Positions 12,401-24,400 of a stretch of DNA of 64,000 nucleotides are shown here, one piece after another; positions within the stretch are counted from its first letter, which is position 1, and each line of letters starts with the position of its first letter. The DNA is taken from assembly GCA_964017185.1 (NCBI GenBank), contig OZ024884.1, forward strand, positions 13,369,548 through 13,433,547, given 5' to 3'. A program made the translations under genes and the position numbers. The stretch comes from Rugalucina vietnamica (Eukaryota; Mollusca; Bivalvia; Lucinida; Lucinidae). The notes under the pieces are model-generated. The model saw only the letters and a list, made by a program, of their open reading frames with translations. It was not told the origin of the DNA and did not search any database.

Positions 12401-15400
12401 TAGGTCAAAGGTCAACTAAGTGCAAAATTTGAGATATTTCAACATCTTATATAGTATCTAATGAAATATTTTCATTTTTTTGTACAAAAAAGCCCCAAAT
12501 TACATCTAATGCATTTGTATGTTATAATCAGTAGTTACAATTGTTACAACAAAGTAATGCAGATTTAGGTCAAAGGTCACTTTAGTGCAAAAAAATGTTT
12601 ATTTTCATGCCCTTTTACTATTGTCTATATAAAAATCAGTGTCAGTGGTATTCTGATGGGGATTAAATTCTTTGAGGTACTTTTTATATCAATTATATAT
12701 AGGAGATGATCGTAGCAATCATTTGATACCAATTTCAGCTCTCTGCAGCTTTTAGTTACTGAGATATTGTCAATTTTATTGGTACACTCCCCTGCATTTG
12801 TCTGTGTGTTTTCTCTTATATATTAAGTTTTCTTAATTTCTTGCAACGGAATAGTCAGCTTGGTTATATATATTATTACATGTTTATACATTATTGTCAT
12901 AACAATTATTTGATACCAATTTCAGATCTCTAGGATTTATGGTTGCTGAGATATTAACGTTTCCGTTGGTATACCCCCTCTATTTTTCTGTGATTTTTAT
13001 CAAATATTTTAAGTTTTCATCAATATTCAAACAACAAGAAAGTCGAACTATTCATTTATCTTATCGCATGTTTATAGAACATTATCATAGCAATCATTTG
13101 ATATCAATTTCAGCTCTCTATGACTTTTGGTTGCTATATTATAAAACATTTTGTTGGTATACCCCATCCACTTTTCTGTGGGTTTTCACTAATAATTAAA
13201 GTTTTTATCAATATTCGAATAACAAGAAAGTCAGATTGTTTGTGTGTCTCACAACATGGTTATAGAATATTATCCTAGCAATCATTTGATACCAATTTCG
13301 GTTCTCTAGAGCTTTTGGTCACTGAGATATTAGCAGTTTTATTGGTATACCCCCTTCGTTTGCCAAGGATTTTTCTCTTATATTTTAAGTTTCCTTAAAT
13401 ACTTGAGAAACAAGAAAGTAAGCTTGTTTATATATCTCATCACATGATTATAGAATATTGTCATAGCAATCCTTTGATACCAATTTTAAGCTCTCTATCA
13501 CTTTTGGTTGCTGAGATATATACGTTACCGTTGATGCACCCCTCTATTTTTCTGAGATTATTATCTAATATTTAAAGTTCTCATCACTATTTCAACAACA
13601 AGAAAGTCAGATTATTTATGCCTCTTATCACACTATTATAGAACATTATTATAGCAATCATTTGATACCTATTTCAGCTCTATACAGCTTTTGGTCACTT
13701 AGATATTAGCAATTTTATTGGTATACCCTCTTCGTTTGGCAGTGATTTTTCTCCTATATCTTAAGTTTTCTTAAATATTTGAGAAATAAGAAAGTTAGCT
13801 TGTTTTTATACCTTATTACATGGTTATAGAATATTGACATAGCGATCATTTGATACCAATTTCTGCTCTCTATGGCTTTTGGTTGCTGAGATATATACGT
13901 TTCCGTTGGTATACCCCCTTTATTTTTCTGAGATTATTATCTAAAATTTTAAGTTCTCATCATTAATCCAACAACAAGAAAGTCAGATTATTTATGCGTC
14001 TTATTACACTATTATAGAACATTATTATAGCAATCATTTGATACCTATTTCAGCTCTCTAGAGCTTTTGGTCACTGAGATATTAGCAATTTTATTGGTAT
14101 ACCCCTTCGTTTGCCAGTGATTTTTCTCCTATATCTTAAGTTTTCAAGGAAGTCAGCTTGTTTATATACCGTATTACATTGTTATAGAATATTGTCATAG
14201 CAATCATTTGATACCAATTTGTGCTCTCTCTGGCTTTTGGTTGCTGAGATATAAACGTTTCTGTAGGTATAACCCCTCCATTTGCTGTGATTTTTCTCTA
14301 ATATTATAAGATTTCATCAATATTCGAACAAAACGAAAGTCTGAATATTTATATATCTTATTTCATGGTTTTAGAATGTTGTAATAGCAGTATTTGATAC
14401 CAATTTCTGCTCTCTATGGCTTTTGGTTGCTGAGCTATAAACATTTCTGTAGGTATACCCCCTCCATTGTTCTGTGATTTTTCTCTAATATTGAAAGTTC
14501 TCATCAAGATTTGAACCCCAAGAAAGTCAAATTCTTTCTGTATCTTATCACATTATTATAAACCATTATCATATCAATCATTTGATATAAATTTCAGCTC
14601 TCTAGATTTTTTGGTTGCTGAGATATAATCGATTTTGTTGGTAGACCCCCTTCATTTATCTGTTATTTTCTCTAATATATGAAGTTCTCTTTTATATTGA
14701 GCATTTTTATACCGTATATCTTATTACAAACCAAACTGGCACCCATGGGCATTTGTTCTAAGGGTGCAAGGTACATACTATAGATATCCAACCCTAAACC
14801 CTTCAAATGGCAAAAGATTTTCCCATTGTATATCTAGATTTTCGTCATTTTCATTAATATTCATGAAAATGCAAATGAGATCATTTTTATTTAGGCCCAT
14901 GAGTCATCAACAAATTTGTCAAATAGTATTATTGGTACAATAACAATAAGCCACAATGGTAGTTTAGGCATGATATTAGTTTTTATGGGATATTGATTTT
15001 GAATTGTTTCTTTTTATTCATTTTAATGTTTTAATGAAAATTCATGAATACACAAATTAGATATTTTCCATTACTTATCATAGGAAGAAAGGGCTATGTC
15101 TGAGCTTTACAATGAGACCAAGTTCAATGGTCTAGGATTACAAATAATTGAGATATCTTCAATTTTCTATGTGTATCCCCATTATAAAAACGCAAAAAAT
15201 GAATATTTAGGGTACTTTAATAGAACACAGTGTAAAACGCAAACGCTTTCAGTGGCAGAAAACAGGGTCTGATAGCTTTTTCAATGTACTTTAAGAAAAT
15301 CACAGTGTAGAAAATTCCCCCTGGGTGGAGGGGGTTTATGGGTAGCTAGAAGATTATTAGTTATCATAACAGGTTTTGATATTTTTGCACTCATATGACT

Positions 15401-18400
15401 TTTGACCTAATTATGTGACCCAGAGGCAGTTACAGACTTGGGAGATACCCGTATGAGTTTTAACACTTGTCAATGAATAAAATAAGCACATGTTGCCTTT
15501 AGTCAGTTCATGTTTGATTTAAGAAATACTTGATTATTGTAACGGATGTTTGTTATTTTGCACTCATTTGACTTTTGACCTAATTCTGTCACCCAGGAGC
15601 ATTTACAGTCTTGGCATCCACCTCTGTGTCTTTGGACACATGTCAAGGAATGACATGAGTACAAGTTACCTATAGTCAGTCCATTATTTTCCAAAACAAT
15701 AATGTTTATTTTCATTTTTACAGATTTTTGCTATTTTGCACTCGTTTGACCTTTGACCTTGTTCTGTGGCCCAGGGTCATTTACAGACTTGGCATCCACC
15801 CGTACGAGTTTGGGCACATGCCAAGGAATATTATGAGCATAGGTAGAATAATGTACTCAAAAATGCCAACAAAACCAAAACTAAGCCACTTTTTTGGATT
15901 TGAACTGCCAAGTATTTATAAATTTGGTCAGAAAGTGCATCAGTTGATCAATTTTACGCAGTTATCTGTCTTTTTCGCAAATCAACATTTTTGTAACAAG
16001 CTGATAAATTATTGAATTAGGGCTTTGATAAATAACATTGTTGAATAGAGGCTCAGTTGCATTCGACAAAATCTGAAAAAAAAAATCTTAGCAATATTCA
16101 GCCGCAGTTTCGTGAAATAACAGGTCAAAATTTCAGAATCTCGAGATTACCTCCCTTTCAATTAAAATAAGAACGAAAATCAGTGTATGTGCTCTGGCAA
16201 CACCATGAACGTTATTTTATTTTTTTTTCGTCTTGGGTTCACAACTTCATTACTGGTGATTTCTATTCAAATCTATCGAGGGGTTTTGAAGCAACAATAC
16301 AAATGAGATTTTACATGTATTTTCACTGACTTAAGTCCTTCAGTATATTATTTTTTCGATTCACAGGTAGACCAATAATCATGGTCCGCAATTTACACCT
16401 GTTACCTCACCTGAGCTTTAGAAAAGCCAAATGTCAAATTAATCCTTGTTCCTAAAAAGTTTCAAGGTAGTGCGGTGGCGTTGTTTTGTCCCATCGCACC
16501 ACTTCGAGAGTATTTATGACGCGTAGCTTGTATAAATAGCACAGCTATTCGATACAATGTATCATATAAGTACAATGTCTGACATACTGCGTTAAGGAGT
16601 CGACTCTTTGGCTCAGTGGTTAGAGCATTGGATTTCTGCCCCGCTGGTCCGGGTTCTGCCCCGGCGGTCAGGGTTCGAATCCCATCAGGGACGTGGAATT
16701 TTTTTTAAACTATGCATCATTTCTTAGTTACGAATTTTTATATTCGTAAGAGCGTAGTAGCAGAGTGTCGGACTCTGAATCGAGAGGTCCTGGGTTCGAT
16801 CCCCACAGGCGTCACCGTGTTGTGTCCTTGAGCAAGACTCACTAACTCCCTACAGTACTTGTTAAACCCAGGAAGAGTTGGCTCCGTCCCGACATGACTG
16901 AAAATTTTTTGACTGGGGCGTTAAGCCTCAATACAAACAAAACAAACAAATCAAAAGTTTAATTCTGCAGCGTCTTTTATCCAATTTCCAGAATTAAAGG
17001 AAAAAATCCACTATTTTCTAGTTAGATTATATACTCATCAAAAGAAGTTTTGCACCAATTAGATTTTTTTCATATTTTGAGTGACGCTTTGACTAACAAA
17101 TTTTAAACCAACATCTTTTGAATTTGCACTGTCTGAAAGAACTTAATAATGTTTGTTATGAGACCAAAAAAGTTGCGGAATCGCTTTTAAAGGGAACATA
17201 AAAAAACTTCTTCTATATCCTTCTTATTCTTTGTCTGCTGGTCTCATTTGTTCTTGGGACTTGTTTATCGAAAATTAAACCCAAATATTCCCATGGGACC
17301 GTATGTAAATGACAGCATTATTTTCTATTTTCATGTGAGAGTAGTCTCCCTTGGTGAAAAATTAACAAGTAGCCCAAGGGCAACGATCGCTCACCTGAGA
17401 GTCAACAAGGACAGTAACTGGACAAAGTGGTCGGATCTGTTCGAAATTCGAACTCATCCGAGATATTGTAATTATCCTTGTTACCTGCAAGAATGAAGAA
17501 GATCCACTGAAAAACAAAGATGCTAGGGTGGCCACAGCACAAAATATTGCTTTTTCAAACACTCAAGGGCAGATAACTCCGCAGTCAGAGGTTGGATCTG
17601 GTCCAAATTCGAACTGTAGTTATCCTTGTTACCTGCAAAAATGAAGAAGATCTACTGAAAAACAAAGATACCAGAGTGGCCACAACACAAAATATTAATT
17701 CTTTAAAACACTCAAGGGCAGATAACTCCACAGTCAGAGGTCGGATCTGGTCGAAATTCGAATTTATTCAAGATATTATGGATGTCCTTGTTACTTTCAA
17801 GAATAAAGAATATCCAAATAAAATGAAGGCGCAAGAGTGGCCACAACACTAAATATTGATTTTTCACACAGTCAAGGGCAGATAACTCTGCAGTCAGGGG
17901 TTGGATCTGGCTGAAATTCAAACTCATTTGAGATGGTATAACCATCCTTGTTACTTCCAAGTATGAAGAAGATCCGATTAAAATTGAAGGCGCTAGAGTG
18001 GCCACAACACAAAATAATGATTTTTCAAACACTCAAGGGCAGATTACTCCACAGTCAGAGGTCGGATCTAGCTGAAATTCGAACTCATCCGAGATATTAT
18101 AGTTGTCCTTGTTACCTGCAAGAATGAAGAAGATCCACTGAAAAATAATGGCGCTAGAGTGGCCACAACATTTTTCCATTATAAGTCTATGGGGATTTTT
18201 CCAGACGCTCAAGGGTAGCTAACTCCGCAATCTGAGGTCACACCTAGCCGAAATTCGAACTCATCCTAGATGTTATGGTTGGCCCTGTTATTCCCAAGAA
18301 TGAAGAAGATCCAATCAAAAATGAAGTTGCTAGAGTGGCCACATCATTTTCCCCATTATAACTCATTGGGAGCAATCTGTTGCCATGGAAACTAGAGTTC

Positions 18401-21400
18401 TGATCCGACCTGGTCCAAAACCTAATGCAACCTTTCCCCCTCCTACATGATGCTTTAGATAAAATTTGATCGCGATTGGCCTTGTTGTCTTAGAGATATT
18501 TAAGTTTAAAAATGTGAACGGACGTACGGACGGACGCACGCTCGGACGGACGGACGCACGGACGGACGGACGCACAGACGCCGGCTCGACTACTATACTA
18601 TAAGCTCACCTATACTTTGAGCCTTCAAAATAATTCACTAAGTTTTGACATTGACACAATAAGCTGTATACATGATTAAACATTGTTTTCAAATAATAAA
18701 TCATTTGTTTTACTTGTTTGTTCTGATGATATTTCAAATTTTCTATGTTCTTCTTTGACGTCATAGTGAAACTAATGAATATTCATGAGATAAAATGCAA
18801 AATTCAAATCAAGCTATCTCAGGAACCAGTCAAGATGATTTGGTGAGATTTTCTGCAATCAGTTTTTTTTCGTTAATGTCTACTATAGCTTTACAAAATC
18901 AAAACCTTAAGATATGACCTTTAAGAAAACATAAAAATTCCCATTTTCTGTAAATACTGTAAATTGGAAAATCGAAAAAATGCCATAAAAATGCCACAGT
19001 GTTAAGAACTCATTTTTGTTCCAAATTTACTCACGAGAGCTCCAAAGCAAATGATTAAGCCAAAAAAACAATCTAAAAAATCTCAACATTTGAGTACAAA
19101 TGCATTTTTTGACAAAATTGCAATTTTGAGAAAAAAAAAATCATTAATACTGGAGAAAAAGAGTAAAATCAAAATTAATTTCAATTTTTGATCTCTGTAA
19201 GATGTTTTGTCACCAAAACCTACCGCCTATTTTCTTTCTGTTTAAGGCGATATCATGTCAAAGATGAGTATGTTTGTGATATTCAGCTTTTCAAAAAGTC
19301 AGAATTTGGATGGGTTGAAAAGCAGTACCTCTAGTTAAACATTAAGGGATGTTGCATGCTGTGTTTGATGGAAAAACAACCCGTTTTATTAGAGAGATGA
19401 GTTACTAAGCTTTATCTGTTTATATGAGACTTAAAACAAAATCTCAAAAATCGTTATTTTGGGTCAAAATAGTGTTTTTTGTCCAAAAAATTCATTTTTT
19501 TTATTTTTATTAGCTCACCTGAGCTGAAGGCTCACATGTGAGCTTATAGTATACCCATGCTCCGGCGTCCGTCCGTCGACCGTCCGTCGTCCACCATTTG
19601 CAAAGATCTCCTCTAAAACCGCTTGGTCAATCAAAGCCAAATTTTATATGAAGCATCTATAGGTATATAATGTGTATTTAAGAAATCCAGGTCACATGAC
19701 CAAGATGACCGCCATGCCCATATATGGTAAAAACCCTTCAAAAATCTTCTTCTCCAGAACGGGTGGACCGATTTCAACGCAACTTGGCATGAAGCATTGA
19801 TGGCTCAAGGACTACAATGTGTAAATAAATCATGACCCTGTAACGACTTTGATCTATTTTACGGCAAGGTCAACATAGGTCGCCAATGATCCTGTGGTGA
19901 CCTTGACCTATTTTACGACAGGGTCTACATAGGTCGCCAATGCATTTGAATGGGGAAACTTAAAAAATGCTTTTTTAAGTGAAAGTCTTGCAGGAAATGG
20001 GCAGTAGGACTGAATATTAATGATTCTGAAAAGAATTGGAGCCCTGGGGCTCATCTGTCTCCACCCTGGGGCATTATACATGTATATTACCATAATATTC
20101 AAACATCTTCTCCTTTGAAAGTCCTTAGCCAATCAAAGCCAAATTTTATGTGAAGCATCTATAGAATGGGGGAATCAATGTATATATAAATAATCTAGTT
20201 CATATGACCAAGATGGCCGCCATGCCCATATATAGTGAAAAACCTTCAAAAATCTTCTACTCCAGAACAAGTGGACCGATTTTAAAGAACCTTGGCATGA
20301 ATCATCAATGGCTAAAGTACTACAATGTATATATAAATCATGGCCATACGGTGACCTTGACCTATTTTACGACAGGGTCACCATAGGTCGACAATGCATT
20401 TGAATGGGGAAATCTTTTAAAAAGTCATTTGAGGTGAAAATCTTGCAGGAAATAGGCAGTAGGACCGAATATTAATGATTCTGAAAAACAAATTGGACCC
20501 AAGGGCATACCTGGCCCCACCCCGGGGCTATATACATGTATACGAGTACGTATTACCATAATATTCAAACATCTTCTCCTCTGAAACCACTTGACCAATT
20601 AAAGCCAAATTTTATGTGACGCACCTACAGGATAGGGGAACCAATGTGTATATTAATAATCTAGGTCACATGAACAAGATGGCTGCTATGCCCATATATG
20701 TTAAAAACCCTTCAAAAGTCTTCTTCTCTAAAACCAATAGACAGATTTCCATGAAACTTGACGTTAAGCATTGATGGCTAAAATACTACAATGTATATAT
20801 AAATCACGACCCTGTAATGACCTTGACCCAGTATATGGCAAGGTCAACATGGGTTGCCCATGCATTTGAATGGGAAAAACTGTTACAATGTCATTTAGTT
20901 TAAACATATTTATTCTTTGTAATTAATACAGACATACACTATACATAATTATAAACAATACTAAGGATAGGAACGAAAGCATATAGCTTATAGAGTTCCG
21001 CTCCTTTAGAAATATTATTGAACTGTGATAGGTATGACAGAATGATCTCAGACAAAACAAGAACATACGTATTTTGGCAAGGAAAAATATTCTAATACAA
21101 CTAGAAAAAAAATCTGAGTGTTGAGACGGGAGTGCAGATAGATATGGGGACAGAGGGTGGGTCTAATGTTAAGTTAGATTTTGTGGCGTTGAATTGTTGT
21201 GCAATTGGAAACGTTTCGTATCCAGTATGTATTTATGCACGCATTCAAATACTTTCGTATTAGTTTCTACGCTAAGGAAAGGGGCACCGTATAATAGGAT
21301 CTGGAGAGATGGGTCCGTATATTGTCTTACTGTATTAATTAGTTCAATACGTTGCATGCGGTAAAATCTGCAGTGAAAAAAGAAATGCTGGTTGTTTTCA

Positions 21401-24400
21401 ATACTACCGCAACGGCATAATGGAGAGTCGGTTATGTTTCTATGGAAAAGATCAAGACTGAGCGAGCTACAGTTAGTGCGCAGTCTTGTGTGCAGGACTT
21501 GCGCCCTTCGTGAACCAGAATAGAAGTGTTTAGGAGTTTGAGTTTTCCTAGGTTTTAAGTTGCATTTGAAGGAGTTTACAGAGTCGCACTCTTTCACATT
21601 ATTTGATAAACTGTTCCAAGCTCTAACAGTAGAAGGTAAGAAGGAATAGAAATACTGTTTCGTCCTTGCATGAACTGTCTGAAGGGAATTAGAGTTACGG
21701 AGGTTATAACGAGATGTTGCTCCGACAGGTGGAGGAACTAAGGAGGAAAGATAATCTGGAGTTAACTGATTTTTCATCTTATAGAACAAAGTGAATTTGT
21801 GCGATTCTCTTCTTTCGCTAAGACTTTCCCAGTTTATTTCTTTTTTTAGAGCAGTAAGAGAGATAAGTTTAGTGGCACCGATGGCAGTCCTCCCCGCTTC
21901 ATTCTGAATCTTATCTAATTCATCCTTTTCATTCATCCTTTTCATAATCCGCACAGTTGTCCCAGATGACGTCACCAGCGCCATCTTCATGAAGTATTGT
22001 TTGACTTTGAAAGTGTTGGAATTGATAAAGTGTTTCATGGTAGACCACCAATCCTTGGAGCATAGTTTATGTGATTTGAGTTTTTCACTTAGTTGTTCAT
22101 GGAATGAATCTTTAGCTTTAAGTATAGCAGATATAACTTTATTGCGAATGTTTTTAAAATGATTCCCAGTGTTTGGCTAAGTTTGTCCTTCGTGCTTTTT
22201 TGTACGCTCGTTTGCGTTTACGAATGAGTGCTTTGATACTAGAGTTAATCCAAGGAGGTTCTGAAATTCTTATACAAACATTTCTGTTTGGAATGGACTC
22301 TCGAGCTATTGTTTCAACAGCTGAAAATATGTTATTAGAATAAATATTGATATCATCATGTTGTAGGTTTTCCCAGTTTATAGCAGAAGCTCGTTCTCTC
22401 ATGAGGTCTTAATCGCCTTGGTCATAATTCCATATATGACGTAAAAATGACTTACATTTATTCTTCGTAAATTTGAAAATTCCAAAAACCGGACAGTGGT
22501 AACGTACAGGTTGGTCAAGAAATGGGTCACTTACTCCACTGCTTAGCAAATGATCTTTGTTAGTGACGAGCAAAATGTCTATCAATGAAGAAGATTTCTC
22601 CGTAAAATGTGTCGGCTGGTCAATTGCTTGAGAAAGGGAAAACTGAGTACAAAGAGCGTCATTTTTTCTGGCTGAGTTTGGATTTATCATGTTTAAATTA
22701 AAGTCGCCTGTAATTATGACATCAGCTATGCCTGTGTCCATTGCTAGGCTAATCGAGTCCTCTATACTGGAAAGATAGTTTGCTGGAGAATCAGGAGGAC
22801 GGTAAAAGAGGCCAAATAAAACGCGTTGATTGTTATTTACAAGCTCTATCCAGATAGATTCAATACCCCTAATTTCAAGATCTTCCCTGCGTTTATATCT
22901 TAGTGTCTCCTTTACATACAGGATAACCCCGCCGCGATTATCATCTCTATCTTTCCGTTCTGGTTTAAAGTATGATGGGAAAACTAAGTCACCTGTATCG
23001 ATATGTGGACTGAGCCATGTTTCTGTAAAAGATAAAATATCGAAGCTTGATAATTCAGCGTGTAATATATCTAATTTGTTTAATATACTTTGTACGTTGT
23101 AGTGAACAAAAGATAAATTGTGTCATGTAGTCAAGCAACTAAGAAGTGACTATGACATACTCGATGTGGTATTAATTGAACTGTCAGACGAGGATGCTAA
23201 AGATGGACCAGGATTCGGGTGTATATCTCCCGAACAGATGAGGAGAACTGCCAACCAAGCAGCGATGACAAAGACAATTAAGCTGTGCACAAAAATAATG
23301 GAAAATTCCACATTTGTCTTTGACGATCTACCAGATATGGCTCGCTTCCTCATACCATGTTTAGGGACATAGTGATTATGGCTTGCTCTTTTACGAATGA
23401 AGAATAAAGTTGAGTAAACGTATACTACGTTAAACTGTATTTGGGCAAAGAATAATAGATTCTGAATGAGATTGAATTTGCACACGCGACGATATGTCTG
23501 CATGACTGCTGTCTTATTTCGATTTATTAAGTGCGTTACGTTATTGTCAAAAGTGATAGTAGAAATAAGACAAGGACAGTCATGCCAACGGTGATAGTTT
23601 TCGAAAGGTCCTCCCCAGTCAACTCAAGTATCTGCACTCCAATCACATCACCCAATACAAGACAAAGAGAAAATACTATCACATTTCAATAAAACTTTCA
23701 CTGCCAATATTTACATTCGCATTCCGCCATAAGCCACGTGATTAGTCATTTGAAGGGAAAAGCCGGCAAGAAATTGGCAAATGGACAGAATATTGATTAT
23801 TCTGAAAAAAAAAGAAAATGACCCAAGGGCTTCATCTGCCCTTGCACTGGGGTTTAATACCATAATATTCAAACTTGTTTATTGGTATATGCAGCAGATC
23901 TCAGGTGAGCGTTTACAGGACCATTGGTCCTCTCCCAAATTTTGGTGTTTTCAAAAACATGCATTTTGCACATTTTAACTTAATCTTTTCATTACAAATT
24001 ATTGCTTTGTTATTCACGAAGTCCAGTCCTTTAAAATGGTACTAAGTTTTCAAAGTTTATTTGAAAACGATCTATACTAAACATTATTTTAAAATGAGAA
24101 AAATATTCACTGGTGCAAAACTTCTTTTGATGAGTATATACTTAACCAAATTCCCAACGCACCTAGTAAGATTTTTGCCAATATTTCAAAAACGAATTGA
24201 CCAAAAAAGTTCAAATTCAAAACATGATAAGACACATCATTTTGAAATAATGTGATGAAATTTTATTGCGATCGGCGATTTCTGTCGATATTTATTGAGC
24301 TTTTTGTTAGCACACCCATGATTCGAAAAATCAGGAAATACGTATTAAAAACAACGGTAGTGTAAGGAAAGGGTAAATCGTACACAACATTATAAAAATG

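Larger units (their letters stand above)
12283..15882. mobile_element. 3.6-kb element with inverted ends carrying a satellite-like array
   Basis: The left end (about 12283-12430) read on the minus strand matches the right end (about 15733-15882) on the plus strand. Shared phrases, in order, are 'TTTTGCAC..TTTGACCTTTGACC', '..CATTT.CAGACTT' and 'TGTACTCAAAAATGCCAACA'. Between them are an array of about 188-bp units (12640-14720) and further copies of the subterminal repeat. No open frame of note. The layout resembles bivalve non-autonomous elements known to host tandem repeats (the pearl/CvA type), but assignment to a class is inference. Confidence 0.6.
20897..23744 (-). mobile_element. LINE (CR1/Rex1-like non-LTR retrotransposon), internally deleted
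   Basis: A minus-strand copy flanked by the 7-bp target duplication GTCATTT (20890-20896 and 23745-23751), inserted in a unit of the GGCCGCC repeat. In order it has an N-terminal leader with a 2A-like motif, an apurinic-type endonuclease, a linker and the region downstream of the reverse transcriptase. The RT catalytic core is absent. The linker phrase KDWWSTMKHFI is followed within about 40 residues by the post-RT phrase LDKIQNEAGR, so a large internal deletion removed it. The 3' end has no poly(A). It cannot move autonomously. The clade call rests on motif resemblance only. Confidence 0.8.

Noticed and set aside
12640-14720. CRISPR-like regular spacing
   Set aside because: Units are about 188 bp of continuous similarity with no short-repeat and unique-spacer structure, and the DNA is eukaryotic. 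The same reasoning applies to 61480-62985.
16590-16700. Functional tRNA gene
   Set aside because: A and B boxes are present, but the acceptor stem does not pair and the middle is duplicated. Called a tRNA-like relic.
23118-23372. Plus-strand frame antisense to the LINE leader
   Set aside because: Complementary shadow of the LINE N-terminal region.
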